From the NCBI GenBank assembly GCA_913061265.1, contig CAJXVS010000003.1, positions 1 to 64,000 of the forward strand: 64,000 bases of DNA, written 5' to 3'. This document shows, in pieces, positions 8,502 to 18,368 of the stretch (positions are counted from its first letter, which is position 1; each line of letters starts with the position of its first letter). The notes beneath the pieces were generated by a model. It had not been told where the DNA came from. It searched no databases and saw nothing but the letters and a program-made list of their open reading frames with translations. The translations under genes and the position numbers were made by a program. Source of the DNA: an uncultured Halobacteriovorax sp. Its GTDB lineage: Bacteria; Bdellovibrionota; Bacteriovoracia; Bacteriovoracales; Bacteriovoracaceae.

Positions 8502-9479
8502 CTAAACTTGGTTGGGATTAAAACATCTATAGGCATGATCCGCACTTAGTTCCGTCACTGGCGGATAAGCACTACGACACTCATCAGTTGCATTCCAACA
8601 TCTTGGATGAAAATGACAACCTGAAGGTGGATTCATTGGACTAGGAATATCACCTTCTAGGATGATCCTGTCTGGATTCACATTTGGATTAGGATTAGGA
8701 ATAGCTGAGAACAATGCTTTGGTATATGGATGCCTTGCAGCTCCATAAAGCTCACTAGACTTTGCTACTTCAACCATATTTCCGAGGTACATAACAGCAA
8801 CTCTATTTGAAATATACTCTACAACTTTTAGATCATGAGCAATAAAGAGATAAGTTAGTCCTAAGTCTTTTTGTAAATCCATCATCAGGTTTACAACTTG
8901 GGCCTGAACAGAAACATCAAGAGCGGATACTGGCTCATCACAAACGATAAATTCTGGCTCAACAGCTAGGGCCCTGGCAATGCAGATTCTCTGACGTTGT
9001 CCACCTGAGAACTCATGCGGGTATTTATTTAAAGCATCTGAAGGAAGTTGAACTTGATCAAGGAGTTGAAGAAGTCTTTTATGACGTTCTTGTTTGTCCA
9101 TGAAGAGCTTATGAATTTCCATTGGCTCAGCTAAGATTCCACCAACAGTCATTCTTGGGTTAAGAGAAGCATAAGGATCTTGAAAGATGATCTGCATCTT
9201 TCTTCTCATCTCTCTCATTCCATCTTTATCAAGTGAAGTGATGTCCGTACCATTAAACTTAACTTCACCTGAAGTAGGTTCAATTAATCTCAGTAGAGAG
9301 CGTCCTAAGGTTGTTTTTCCACAACCAGACTCACCAACAAGACCTAAGGTTTCACCTTTTTTAATCTTAAAGCTCACGTTATTGACAGCGCTAACAGCTC
9401 CAACTTCGCGACCAAAAATCCCTCCATTGATAGGAAATCTTTTTGTTAAATTATTTACTTCAAGAATATATTCACTCAT
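8502..9479 (-). CDS. oppF: Oligopeptide/dipeptide ABC transporter ATPase, OppF type
   Basis: 325 residues from the ATG at 9479 (ribosome site AAGAGAGAAA; a longer TTG/ATG-less extension is not needed). Walker [13 protein letters not shown] signature FSGGQRQR, Walker [14 protein letters not shown] and the H-loop AHDL are intact. The C-terminal oligopeptide-transporter domain keeps the cysteines in [14 protein letters not shown], typical of OppF/DppF. It is the last gene of oppABCDF, so it supplies one of the two ATPase subunits driving peptide import across the inner membrane. Peptide specificity cannot be read from the sequence. Confidence 0.94.
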   Translation of the reverse strand: MSEYILEVNNLTKRFPINGGIFGREVGAVSAVNNVSFKIKKGETLGLVGESGCGKTTLGRSLLRLIEPTSGEVKFNGTDITSLDKDGMREMRRKMQIIFQDPYASLNPRMTVGGILAEPMEIHKLFMDKQERHKRLLQLLDQVQLPSDALNKYPHEFSGGQRQRICIARALAVEPEFIVCDEPVSALDVSVQAQVVNLMMDLQKDLGLTYLFIAHDLKVVEYISNRVAVMYLGNMVEVAKSSELYGAARHPYTKALFSAIPNPNPNVNPDRIILEGDIPSPMNPPSGCHFHPRCWNATDECRSAYPPVTELSADHAYRCFNPNQV

Positions 9480-9496
9480 TTTATTTTCTCTCTTAT

Positions 9497-10489
9497 TTAG
9501 CTTAAAGGATGAAAGCAAGCGGCATCATGACCAGGACTGATTTCACGAAGCTTTGGCTCCCCTTCACTCCCGCGGCACTTATCTGTTACATTTTTACATC
9601 TGTCTTGAAAGTTACAACCATCTGGAAGGTCAAATAATGAAGGAACCATACCTTCAATAGTTGGTAACCTACCTTTAGTTTGTCCTGACGTTGAATCAAA
9701 TGAAGGAATCGATTCCATCAGACCTTTTGTATAAGGATGCTGAGGATGATTAAAAAGAGTCTTAACATCTGCTCGCTCAACAATTTGACCACAATACATA
9801 ACGGCAACATCGTCACAAGTCTCAGCTACAACACCAAGGTCATGGGTAATCATAATGATCCCCATTCCAAGTTCTTTTTGAAGCTTATTCATAAGCTCTA
9901 ATATCTGCGCTTGAATAGTAACATCTAGTGCAGTTGTCGGCTCATCAGCAATCAAGATATCTGGTTCACAGGCCAAAGACATGGCAATCATAACTCTTTG
10001 TCTCATACCACCTGAAAGCTGGTGAGGGTATTCAGTTACTCTTTGCTCTGGAGAAGGAATCCCCACTAGCTTTAGCATCTCTACTGCTTTTTCTTTTCTT
10101 TGTTCTTTAGATAATTCACTCTGATGGAGTTCAATCACTTCTTCAATTTGATTTCCTACTGTAAAAACAGGATTCAATGATGTCATTGGTTCTTGAAAAA
10201 TCATGGCTATCTTATTTCCACGAATTCTTCTCATTTCATCAAAAGGAATCTCAAGAAGGTTTTCACCTCTATAATCAATTGTTCCATTGGCAATTCTACC
10301 TGGAGGAGTTGGGATAAGGCGCATGATAGAAAGTGCTGTAACAGACTTCCCAGAACCTGATTCGCCCACTACGCCTAGAGTTTTACCTTTGAATACTTCA
10401 AGGTTAACCCCATTAACTGCACGGATACGACCTCTATCAGTATTAAACTCAACACATAGGTCTTTGATTTCTAAAATTTTCTCTGCCAT
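9497..10489 (-). CDS. oppD: Oligopeptide/dipeptide ABC transporter ATPase, OppD type
   Basis: 330 residues. Walker A GESGSGKS, signature LSGGMRQR, Walker [14 protein letters not shown], and the C-terminal cysteine motif [14 protein letters not shown] mark an OppD/DppD subunit. Start ATG follows ACAGGAATTGCTTA. It lies between oppC and oppF in the same orientation and short spacing. With OppF it forms the ATPase heterodimer of the importer. Confidence 0.94.
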   Translation of the reverse strand: MAEKILEIKDLCVEFNTDRGRIRAVNGVNLEVFKGKTLGVVGESGSGKSVTALSIMRLIPTPPGRIANGTIDYRGENLLEIPFDEMRRIRGNKIAMIFQEPMTSLNPVFTVGNQIEEVIELHQSELSKEQRKEKAVEMLKLVGIPSPEQRVTEYPHQLSGGMRQRVMIAMSLACEPDILIADEPTTALDVTIQAQILELMNKLQKELGMGIIMITHDLGVVAETCDDVAVMYCGQIVERADVKTLFNHPQHPYTKGLMESIPSFDSTSGQTKGRLPTIEGMVPSLFDLPDGCNFQDRCKNVTDKCRGSEGEPKLREISPGHDAACFHPLS

Positions 10490-10520
10490 TAAGCAATTCC
10501 TGTTAAATTCAAGTTAAAGT

Positions 10521-11390
10521 CTACTTACCTTTTAGCTTAGGATCAAGTGCGTCACGAAGAGCATCTCCTAAAATATTTAGCGAGAGGACCACAATCCACA
10601 TGGCCAGAGTTGCTGCAGCTAGTTGCCACCAAACACCTCGGGCTAATTCAAGCTTCGCATCATCAATCATTGTTCCCCAACTAGGTCTTCCTTGAACACC
10701 AAGGCCTAAAAAGGAAAGAATAACTTCAGCCTTAATGGCTGTTTGAAACTGAAGAGAAAAGTTAATGATAACAATATGAAGTACGTTAGGAAGGATATGA
10801 AGAAATAGCTTTCTAAAATCCCCTCCACCAATGGCAGCAGCTGCATGAACGTATTCTCTATCTTTATGGCGGATCACTTCACCTCTAATAAGACGGCAAA
10901 GGCCAACCCAAGAGGTAAGTCCTAGAGCCAAGTAAATGGCCACCAGGCCTTTTCCAAGGATAAAGGTAATCGCAACAAGAAGCATAATATAAGGAATCGA
11001 AGTAAAGGTTGTATAAAACCAGACGATGAATTCATCGATCTTACCACCGAAGTAACCAGCAGTTGCTCCGAGAGTCACACCAATCACCATAGAGATTAAA
11101 GCCGTTACAAGGCCAATCGACATGGCAACTTCAGTTCCCTTAACCATCTTATCAAAGACACTTCTCCCAAAGATATCAAGTCCGAAGATATGATCCCCTG
11201 AAGGTGGAGCATATGAAGGTCCTACTTCTTTTGCCCAGTCAGCACCAATAAAGCCAAGTGCCGAAGCAATGGCCGAGATGGCGTAAACAATAACAACAGT
11301 TAAGCAAAGCATAGCCAGCTTATCACGTGTCAGTTCACTAAAAGCGTGTTGCCATAAAGACTTAGATTTTTGAGTTTTAGTTTCAGACAT
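10521..11390 (-). CDS. oppC: Oligopeptide ABC transporter permease, OppC type
   Basis: 289 residues with an N-terminal membrane segment (about 25-45), then five further helices. The EAA loop that contacts the ATPases is visible as YVHAAAAIGGGDFRKLFLHI, and the sequence begins with a soluble tail and LWQHAFSELTRDKLAM, usual for OppC. Its ATG overlaps the oppB stop (TAATG), so the two permeases are translationally coupled. OppB and OppC form the channel in the inner membrane. Confidence 0.93.
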   Translation of the reverse strand: MSETKTQKSKSLWQHAFSELTRDKLAMLCLTVVIVYAISAIASALGFIGADWAKEVGPSYAPPSGDHIFGLDIFGRSVFDKMVKGTEVAMSIGLVTALISMVIGVTLGATAGYFGGKIDEFIVWFYTTFTSIPYIMLLVAITFILGKGLVAIYLALGLTSWVGLCRLIRGEVIRHKDREYVHAAAAIGGGDFRKLFLHILPNVLHIVIINFSLQFQTAIKAEVILSFLGLGVQGRPSWGTMIDDAKLELARGVWWQLAAATLAMWIVVLSLNILGDALRDALDPKLKGK

Positions 11391-12331
11391 TACTTCAACC
11401 TCACTCTAGGATCCACTAGCGTGTACATTACATCCGTCAAAACTGAGAAGATAATATAAGCAACTGAGATCAAAATAGTCATGGCTTTCACAACTGGAAA
11501 GTCTGACGAATTAATAGCACTTAAAACGATTCCGCCAAGTCCTGGAATTGAGAAAAAGGTCTCTAGTAAAAGAGCCCCTAAGATCAAGAAAGGAATCTGG
11601 ATAATCACATAAGTGATAATAGGAATCATGGCATTCTTAAGAACATGCTTAAACATAATCTTGTTCTCGCTAAGACCTTTCGCACGGGCTGTTCTTACAT
11701 AATCTTGATAGATCTCATCTAGGATAATCGTTCTGTAAAATCGAACGTCGGGACCAATCCCAAGCATTACCCAGATCAACACTGGAAGTATGACGTAAGG
11801 AATAAAGTATGGAAAACCAAACTCATAACCTGAAATTTCAAAGAGACCGAGCTTAAAAGCAAAGAACCATTGTCCAAAGAGAATGTAAGCTAATGAAGAG
11901 ATACTCATCATAGTTACACATAAGAAGACGATAGTACGGTCAAGAATTGTTCCTCTAAAAAAAGCAACAAAGAGTGAAATCGAAATACTTAGAAATGTTG
12001 AGATAACAAAAGCAGGAATCGAAAGAGTTAAAGACGGAATTGCTCCCGCCTTAATCATTTCAATAATCTCTTGCTTTGTTGACCAAGATCTCCCGAAATC
12101 AAAGGTAAATGCTGATTTAACAACATCAAGATACTGAAGGAACCAGGGCCGATCTAAGCCTAGTTCTCTTCTGAGATCTTCCATTTGACTTACACTAGCA
12201 TGCTTTCCGAGCATGATAAGTGTTGGGTCGGGACTAACCAAATTAAACAATACGAAAATAATCAGACAGACTCCCAGTAGAACTGGAATAACGTAAAGAA
12301 GTCGTCTGATTATATAGGCCCAGATATTCAT
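11390..12331 (-). CDS. oppB: Oligopeptide ABC transporter permease, OppB type
   Basis: 313 residues, six predicted helices. The start IIRRLLYVIPVLLGV is characteristic of OppB/DppB, and the EAA loop is YVRTARAKGLSENKIMFKHV. It starts 4 bases after the oppA stop and its stop overlaps oppC. Partner permease of OppC. Confidence 0.93.
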   Translation of the reverse strand: MNIWAYIIRRLLYVIPVLLGVCLIIFVLFNLVSPDPTLIMLGKHASVSQMEDLRRELGLDRPWFLQYLDVVKSAFTFDFGRSWSTKQEIIEMIKAGAIPSLTLSIPAFVISTFLSISISLFVAFFRGTILDRTIVFLCVTMMSISSLAYILFGQWFFAFKLGLFEISGYEFGFPYFIPYVILPVLIWVMLGIGPDVRFYRTIILDEIYQDYVRTARAKGLSENKIMFKHVLKNAMIPIITYVIIQIPFLILGALLLETFFSIPGLGGIVLSAINSSDFPVVKAMTILISVAYIIFSVLTDVMYTLVDPRVRLK

Positions 12332-12335
12332 TTAA

Positions 12336-14117
12336 TTAAAATTTCTCCAAAAGCTTTTTCTTCTGATCAAGATCAATTCTTAAGTAAGATCCTTGTCCAG
12401 CTTCAAAGTCTGTAGACATATAGTTTTTAAGCCAACCATTTACAACTGTGTAAGATTGTCTGTGAACTCCATAAATCCATGGCATTTCTTCAGCAGCGAT
12501 TCTGTACATTTTCTCATAAAGAGCTGTTCTCTCAGGAGAATCTTGCATAGTGGCTGATGAAGCAAAAAGCTTATTAAATTCTGGATTATTATACCCTGAA
12601 CCGTTTGCTCCTGGAGATCTGTTTGGACCATAAAGAAGTTGTAGAAAGTTTTCAGCATCAGGATAATCAGCACCCCAAGCAATCCCATAAAGGTCTACGT
12701 TTCTGTTTGTAATTTTCTTTTGAAGCTCAGGCCATGGATTAGTGATCACGTTGATCTTAATTCCAATTTGAGCCATTTGTTTCTTAAAGAACTCTCCAGT
12801 CTGACGTGAAGTCGTTGAAGAAGGACAATCATAAGAAATCTCTGGAAGACCTTCACCATTTGGGTAACCGGCTTCAGCAAGAAGCTTCTTAGCCGCTTCA
12901 ATATTAGCAGGAGTACCAGAACCTCTATAAGGATTCTTGTAGTTAGGAATATGACCAGCAATTCCAGGAGGAACAACTGATTGAGCAGGCATAGCCGTGT
13001 TATTATAGAAAAGCTTATTTGACTCTTCTACATTGTAAGCAAGACTCATAGCCTGACGTAGCTTAACATTATTAAAAAGTTTCTTATCGTGATTGTAAGC
13101 TGTGTAAGTCACATCAAGTGAAGGAGTTACTGAAAGTCTAACGCCTTTTTCAACAAACTTAGGATCTAAGTTCTTTGCATCAGGAATAGCAGCTTCAAAG
13201 TTATCTTTTGGAACACTGATGTATTCTACTTTACCTTTTTGGAAGTTTAACCAACGAGGCTGACTTTCAACGATAATATTAACAACGATCTTATCTGTTA
13301 AAGGAAGAATCTTTCCACAATCGGCCATATAACCTTGGGCCTTAAGTTCAGGACTTCCGTCACATGGGTATTTTTTCTCTCTGAATGCTTTGTTCTTTGT
13401 ATAAGTAATCTTGTTACTTTGCTCAAAACGAGGAAGAAGAAATGGACCTGTTCCAACTGGGTGGTTTAGGAATTCTTCTCCGTATTTTTCAACAACTTCT
13501 TTTGCAACAGCAAATGTAAATGGCATTGCTAGTGAATAAAGAAACTGAGGAAAGCTTTTCTTAAGTTTAAACTGAAGAGTGTATTTACCAGTCGCTTTAA
13601 GACCAGCCACTTCGTCAGTATAATCTGCTTTTGGAAGTTCAGCGTATTTTGCTCTCCACTCGTCAAGACCAATAATCTTTCCGTCTAGAAGCCAGTAACC
13701 AAGACCTTGAAGTTTTGGATCAGCAAGACGCTTGATTGAGTAAACAAAATCTTCTGCTACAAGCTCACGACCTTTACCATTAGTAAAAGCAGCGTCGTCA
13801 TGAAACATGACACCTTTTTTGATTTGAAATGTATAAGTAAGACCATCAGCAGAAACTGTTGGCATACCGTCAGCAAGGTTTGGCTTAAGAGTATAAGGTC
13901 TCTTTAGGTAGTGATACTCTAAAAGTCCTTCGTAAACTCTCGCAACTTCATTGCTTGAATAACGGTCGTTTGAATAGATTGGATCCATTCCTTTTACTTT
14001 TGAACTAACGGCTAAATTAAGGACACTTTCATTAGATGCTGTTTTTTTCGTGCAACTAACGACAGTGGCAAGGAGCAAGCCGATGATCAGGGTTTGAAAG
14101 ATCTTGATCTTTTTCAT
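12336..14117 (-). CDS. oppA: Oligopeptide-binding lipoprotein, OppA type
   Basis: 593 residues. The signal peptide ends in a lipobox (TVVSC, Cys22), so it is a lipid-anchored periplasmic receptor. The mature part follows the family 5 solute-binding pattern: early GMDPIYSNDRYSSNEVARVYEGLLEY, the YTFQIKKGVMFHDD strand, HPVGTGPFLL, and the LAEAGYPNGEG region. First gene of oppABCDF with a good promoter at 14232-14259. It captures peptides for the OppBCDF importer; in a peptide-consuming organism this is likely a major nutrient route. Confidence 0.94.
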   Translation of the reverse strand: MKKIKIFQTLIIGLLLATVVSCTKKTASNESVLNLAVSSKVKGMDPIYSNDRYSSNEVARVYEGLLEYHYLKRPYTLKPNLADGMPTVSADGLTYTFQIKKGVMFHDDAAFTNGKGRELVAEDFVYSIKRLADPKLQGLGYWLLDGKIIGLDEWRAKYAELPKADYTDEVAGLKATGKYTLQFKLKKSFPQFLYSLAMPFTFAVAKEVVEKYGEEFLNHPVGTGPFLLPRFEQSNKITYTKNKAFREKKYPCDGSPELKAQGYMADCGKILPLTDKIVVNIIVESQPRWLNFQKGKVEYISVPKDNFEAAIPDAKNLDPKFVEKGVRLSVTPSLDVTYTAYNHDKKLFNNVKLRQAMSLAYNVEESNKLFYNNTAMPAQSVVPPGIAGHIPNYKNPYRGSGTPANIEAAKKLLAEAGYPNGEGLPEISYDCPSSTTSRQTGEFFKKQMAQIGIKINVITNPWPELQKKITNRNVDLYGIAWGADYPDAENFLQLLYGPNRSPGANGSGYNNPEFNKLFASSATMQDSPERTALYEKMYRIAAEEMPWIYGVHRQSYTVVNGWLKNYMSTDFEAGQGSYLRIDLDQKKKLLEKF

Positions 14118-14229
14118 GAGTCAATCCTTTGTAATGAACTTAAAAGTCCACGGTTTAAAAATAATTTTGCCAAGACCATCATTGGTTAACTTACTGTCGG
14201 CAGCAGGTTTGAATCAGGCAAGTGTAGTG

Positions 14230-14259
14230 TATATATATAAAAAAACAGGGAATTGCCAA
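14230..14259 (-). promoter_or_regulatory. Predicted sigma-70 promoter of the opp operon
   Basis: Read on the minus strand: TTGGCA (14259-14254), 16 bases, TATATA (14237-14232), embedded in a T-rich spacer. The alternating TA tract also allows an 18-base spacing. It lies about 115 bases before the oppA start and after the end of the preceding lipoprotein gene, the right place for the opp operon promoter. Confidence 0.55.
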
Positions 14260-14288
14260 GGTTTTAGGCTAATTTGGTCGTCGCGGCA

Positions 14289-14936
14289 TTATTCATTAAT
14301 ACACTGACGATGGATCAATGAGAGCGAAAACGGCTGGCGCGCTTCCCTTCTTCGGCGATTATCGATCAAAATGAAATTTATTTTCCTATAATACGACGAG
14401 TTAGCTCGCGCGTTGATAATGAACTTATGATTTGAATCAAAAGGAAACTCTACTTTGAGGCCCTCTGCGTCTTCGCTAAAAGTAAAAGCGTGAGGACTAC
14501 CTTTATGGCATTGGCCCTTCGCGCAGGAATAGTCCCCTATTCGAACCATATGAACAGTCTTCAAGAAAACACTCATCTTAATAAGGACTTTTTTCAATTG
14601 AGCTAATTCCACTTCACGCTTCTCAGCTCTTGCAGCAACTGAGAGGCGTTTATAAAAACTTCCCCCAATGGCCACTCTAGATTCAAGGGCCTCCTTGAAG
14701 CCAAGCTTAAGAACTTCTTCTCCATGCAAGGGAAGCTGGAGACCGAGCAGCCATTGTTCCTCTTTTAACTTAAAGAGGTTTTCATAGCTGAATACGTATT
14801 TTCCATCCGCTAAGGCAATCCTGCCCTTGCCACCACCAGAGAGGCAAAGAGATTTAAAAGCTGCTTGAGATTTTGTTTTCGTGAGGCTTGAGCAGCTTCC
14901 TAAAAATAAGGCTGCTCCTAAAAGGATCGGTATTAT
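14289..14936 (-). CDS. Small putative lipoprotein with unusual start
   Basis: About 215 residues. A hydrophobic stretch PILLGAALFLGSC forms a lipobox-like signal, followed by a mature domain I do not recognise. The only canonical in-frame start is a TTG at 15014, which would put an implausible 26-residue polar leader in front of the signal and an 82-base overlap with the TPR gene. ATA at 14936 overlaps the upstream stop as ATAA and would start directly at the signal, but then the signal lacks its usual positive charge and there is no clear Shine-Dalgarno. The exact start is open. Its position after the TPR lipoprotein suggests coupled synthesis. Confidence 0.65.
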   Translation of the reverse strand: MIPILLGAALFLGSCSSLTKTKSQAAFKSLCLSGGGKGRIALADGKYVFSYENLFKLKEEQWLLGLQLPLHGEEVLKLGFKEALESRVAIGGSFYKRLSVAARAEKREVELAQLKKVLIKMSVFLKTVHMVRIGDYSCAKGQCHKGSPHAFTFSEDAEGLKVEFPFDSNHKFIINARANSSYYRKINFILIDNRRRREARQPFSLSLIHRQCINE

Positions 14937-16750
14937 TCTGAAGCTGGAAGACGCAAGCTCTCTAAGTTTGTAATCGCCTTCATCACTTCGTCTGTTTCTG
15001 ATTGAACTTTGCAATGCTTTAACGCCTCGTTATAGAACTTTTTAGCTTGCCCATATTTCTTGAGCCCTTCATAGATTATAGCGAGGTGCTTAGTGATGAC
15101 AACATCTGTCTTAACCAATTCCCAAGCCTTCTTAATCTCAACGAGGGCCATTTCTAAATTGCCGGTTTTATAATAGTACCAACCAAGAGAGTCTCTAATA
15201 AAGCCATCTTCAGGCTTTAAGTCGACCGCTTTTTTAATATAAGCAAAGGCTTTATCAAGCTCAGTATTTTGTTCTAGTAAGGAATAACCTAAAAAATTAA
15301 GAGCGTGAGCATTATTCGGGTTCTTGGCCAAGAGCTGCTCAATAACCACTCTAGACTCTTCAAACTTTCTCACTTTTTCATAGAGAGAAGCGAGATAGTA
15401 ATCATGGTTTTCAGTATAAGCCTTTTTCTCTCTAACTTCGTTCATTAGATCGATGGCCTTCCCGAAGTCTTTCTTCTCTTCGTGATAGCTCGCTAGCATT
15501 ACTTTAAGCTCTACGGCTAATTCCTCATGCTTCTCAGAACTAGTTTTAACAAATTCTTCAAAACGACCAAATTCTTTATCTTCATCAAGGGCCATAGCAC
15601 TTAAGATTTGGGCCATTTGAATATGGCTGTCATGAAAAAGAGCACTTTGTGATTCGATTTTATTAAAATAACCAATAGCCACTTCATACTCTTCAGTTTG
15701 TAAGAAGAGTGAACCTAGGTAATAAAGGACTTTGTCACTATCTGGCATGGCGACTAGAACTTCTTTAAAGATCCCAATGGCGTTATCGTATTGCTTCTTG
15801 TCAGTATAAAGAATCCCTAACCTAACTTTTAAGTTAAGATCATCTGAATCAAGGCTTGAAAGCCTCTCAGCATAATCGATAATATTCTCATAATCCTCAG
15901 TCGCGAATTTTAACTGAACAATTCTCGTAAGAACTGGATAGCTAGTGGGGTTTTTGACTAAGAATTTTTCGTATACTTTTTTCGCTTTCTTGAAGTTTTC
16001 TTTTTCTTCGTAAAGTAGACCTAGAGCCACTGCTGATTGATAGAAGCTTGGATCTTGTTTGAGAGAATTCTTAAAATCCTTCATCGCTAAGCTTCTCTTC
16101 TCTCGGTTCAAGTTTATCTTCCCGAGGTAGTAAGAAAAGATGCCGTTCTTTGGCATTCTCTTTTGGCAATTATTTAAGAGTTTCACTGCTTTTTTATGCT
16201 CGTCATCTAGAGCATAGGCCTTTCCTAGAAAGACACAGGCTTCTTCTGATTTAGGATTGAACTTAACAACTTTTTCATAGGTCTTTAAGGCCAAGGCCCC
16301 CTGGTCCATAGCAGTATAAACACCACCAAGGATTAAGCCTGTCGTCTCATCTTTGAATTTTTCTTCTACGAAGATCTCTTCTAGGTAGGTCTTAGACTCC
16401 ACTAGCTGGCCAACTCTGATCAGTTCAATGGCGTATTTCTTTTTTAGGTAAAGATCTTCTGGTGCAAGCTTTAAAACATACTTAAAAAGAAAGGCTGCTG
16501 TAGCTGCATCGCCTCTAATAGAGGCATCATTGGCTTTAATATAAAGGTCAGTCGCTAGGTACTCTCTTGATTCTTTAGATGACTTCATGGCCTTATCAGT
16601 TAGAGCATCCATCTCTTTTTCAGCTGACTCAATGCTATGGACTTTCGTCTCTTGAGTCTGCTCAGCAACATCTTCAGGTTCACTCTTAAGAGAGCTACAC
16701 GCTGAGAACATGGACATTATTAAAGCGATCAAAATAAGGTTTTTACTCAT
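14933..16750 (-). CDS. TPR-repeat lipoprotein
   Basis: 605 residues with a lipobox signal (MSMFSAC, Cys18). From about residue 60 to 600 it is a chain of tetratricopeptide repeats; clear units include PEDLYLKKKYAIELI, PSFYQSAVALGLLYEEK, PDSDKVLYYLGSLFLQ, PNNAHALNFLGYSLLEQ and PEDGFIRDSLGWYYYK. Such proteins are protein-protein scaffolds in the periplasm or at the outer membrane, often in complex assembly. Start ATG follows GGAAAGGCTAGT. It is followed by the small lipoprotein at 14289, overlapping at the stop. Confidence 0.92.
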   Translation of the reverse strand: MSKNLILIALIMSMFSACSSLKSEPEDVAEQTQETKVHSIESAEKEMDALTDKAMKSSKESREYLATDLYIKANDASIRGDAATAAFLFKYVLKLAPEDLYLKKKYAIELIRVGQLVESKTYLEEIFVEEKFKDETTGLILGGVYTAMDQGALALKTYEKVVKFNPKSEEACVFLGKAYALDDEHKKAVKLLNNCQKRMPKNGIFSYYLGKINLNREKRSLAMKDFKNSLKQDPSFYQSAVALGLLYEEKENFKKAKKVYEKFLVKNPTSYPVLTRIVQLKFATEDYENIIDYAERLSSLDSDDLNLKVRLGILYTDKKQYDNAIGIFKEVLVAMPDSDKVLYYLGSLFLQTEEYEVAIGYFNKIESQSALFHDSHIQMAQILSAMALDEDKEFGRFEEFVKTSSEKHEELAVELKVMLASYHEEKKDFGKAIDLMNEVREKKAYTENHDYYLASLYEKVRKFEESRVVIEQLLAKNPNNAHALNFLGYSLLEQNTELDKAFAYIKKAVDLKPEDGFIRDSLGWYYYKTGNLEMALVEIKKAWELVKTDVVITKHLAIIYEGLKKYGQAKKFYNEALKHCKVQSETDEVMKAITNLESLRLPASE

Positions 16751-17282
16751 ACTAGCCTTTCCATAAACTGGGGTCAGTGATCCCTTAGTGGGAAAACCCT
16801 CCAGCTTCAGTTACTTTTCGATCTATTGAAGAAGCTTCTTAGAAAAAACTGCATTTACTGGTTAAATGGAATAAATTGCCATGAAACCCATGTTTTATTG
16901 TACGGTTATCGGACGTGCGTCGCATCAAAACCCCTATTTTAGACAAAAATTGGTTAATTTTGACCTCGAGGGCCATTTTTTCGTCCATCATGGTTGACAG
17001 CATCAAATGAAAGTTGCTATTTCTTCGGACACTAAAGCGAAGCAAGGCATTAGTAGCCGCGGGTCAGGAACCATGATTCCTTATCTAAGTTACTGTTATC
17101 ATTTGCCCTATACATGGTTTTAAAGGCGTCATAGAAAATTCTACACGCCACGTTAAAATCATAACAAATGATGCTATAAACGCTCTGAGTTCGCATAAAG
17201 AATGAATTGTTTTTGTTTTAGGGAAATAAAAAAACAAGGGAAAACAAAGTTTAATTACTTTCATCACATAGGGGAAACTAAG
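16751..17282. other. Long non-coding gap between TPR lipoprotein and PhaR-type regulator
   Basis: 532 bases with no convincing gene; short open frames on the minus strand lack family-like sequence. It must hold the divergent promoters of the TPR gene (minus) and the regulator (plus). A TTGACA box occurs at 16994-16999. At 17125-17149 there is a near-perfect two-step hairpin: GGCGT / ACGCC outer arms and TAGAA / TTCTA inner arms. An AGGAA/TTCCT inverted repeat lies near 17066-17081. The extra length leaves room for a small RNA or complex regulation. Confidence 0.4.
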
Positions 17283-17663
17283 ATGAACGAAGTACGAATT
17301 ATCAAAAGGTACCAAAACCGTAAGCTGTATGACACGCATCAGTCATGTTACGTAACTCTTGAGGAAATCGCTCAGATTATCCGCGAAGGTCACGAGATTC
17401 AAGTAATCGACAACAAGACTAAGAATGACATCACTTACACTACTCAGATCCAACTTCTTTTCGATCAAGAAAGAAAGTCTCTGAAAGCTGGTGATACTGA
17501 ACTTCTAAAGCGTGTTATCCGTTCTGAAGAAGGTACATTTACTGGTTATATCAGATCATTAGAAGGAACTACGGCTCCTGAAGTTGAAACAACTACTGAA
17601 TTCAAGCCTTTCATGAATACAGAAGTTAACGCAACTGTTGAAACTCCAAGTACTTTAAACTAA
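17283..17663 (+). CDS. PhaR-type polyhydroxyalkanoate regulator (PHB/PHA accumulation regulator N-terminal domain)
   Basis: 126 residues from the ATG at 17283, which has AGGGGAAACTAAG before it; the 27 extra upstream codons from a TTG/ATG at 17202 are basic and family-unlike. The first 65 residues carry the PHB_acc_N signature RIIKRYQNRKLYDT, then YVTLEEIAQIIREG and DNKTKNDITY. In PHA producers this domain binds DNA and represses phasin genes. The C-terminal half is short and Thr/Glu-rich. There is no PHA synthase in the window, so the target may be different here. Confidence 0.85.
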   Translation: MNEVRIIKRYQNRKLYDTHQSCYVTLEEIAQIIREGHEIQVIDNKTKNDITYTTQIQLLFDQERKSLKAGDTELLKRVIRSEEGTFTGYIRSLEGTTAPEVETTTEFKPFMNTEVNATVETPSTLN

Positions 17664-17698
17664 GCTATAGTTTGTACTAACCGTTTCACGGTAAGATT

Positions 17699-18361
17699 AT
17701 GAAATTTAATTGTTTAAGAAATATACTGGTAGGAGCTACATTATTTGTAGTCTCTACCAGTTTTTCGTTTTCTCAGACTAAGATAGAAAAGCTTACCTCT
17801 AAAGAGAATGAGAAAAAGGCAGCTGCCCTTCCTGCAGCTAGAAGTGAATCACCCCGTCCACAAGGCGCTCTTAATGTTCATTCCCTAGGAATTGGACTTG
17901 GGCAAACCTCCATCTTAGGAGACTTTGACGATAATGGTGAAGACAAGATCACTTTTGATATTCTTTATAACTATTCTGCAAGTCACTCTTTTGACCTCCT
18001 CGTAGATCTGCACTCACATAAGCATTCCCACGAAGGAAGATATGTAAGACTTACGGGACTAGCCACTGGGATCAAGGCAAAGCTTTATAACTTTGATAAC
18101 TTCGCTCCTTTTGCTGTTGTAGGATTAGGTTTCTACTCTCCAAAGGTTAAAAGAATAATCAATAATGCTCTTGTGGAGTCTCAATCTAAGGTTGTTTTCG
18201 GTTACCATTTTGGTGCTGGCGGTGACTTAAAGTTAAATGACAAATTTACAATTGGTCTTCTGGCGCAATACCATAACCCTTTTGATATTAAACAAGAGCT
18301 CGCTCCAGATGTAGAAGGTTCCTATTTCAAACTCCTCATCACAGGCTTTTTCCACTTCTAA
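17699..18361 (+). CDS. Outer-membrane beta-barrel protein
   Basis: 220 residues with a signal peptide (cleavage probably after SFSFS). The mature part alternates hydrophobic and polar residues with turns, as in small 8-stranded barrels (DLLVDLHSHKHSHEGRYVRL, FAPFAVVGLGFY, VFGYHFGAGGDLKL), and ends in GFFHF, a C-terminal phenylalanine as required by the Bam assembly signal. Histidine-rich loop near residue 100. Function unknown. Its 3' end overlaps or abuts the first ArsA-like ATPase gene, suggesting cotranscription. Confidence 0.82.
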   Translation: MKFNCLRNILVGATLFVVSTSFSFSQTKIEKLTSKENEKKAAALPAARSESPRPQGALNVHSLGIGLGQTSILGDFDDNGEDKITFDILYNYSASHSFDLLVDLHSHKHSHEGRYVRLTGLATGIKAKLYNFDNFAPFAVVGLGFYSPKVKRIINNALVESQSKVVFGYHFGAGGDLKLNDKFTIGLLAQYHNPFDIKQELAPDVEGSYFKLLITGFFHF

Positions 18362-18368
18362 TACGGAT

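Noticed and set aside
16839-17045. 68-residue minus-strand open frame in the gap
   Set aside because: No family-like sequence, no good ribosome site, and it overlaps likely promoter sequence.
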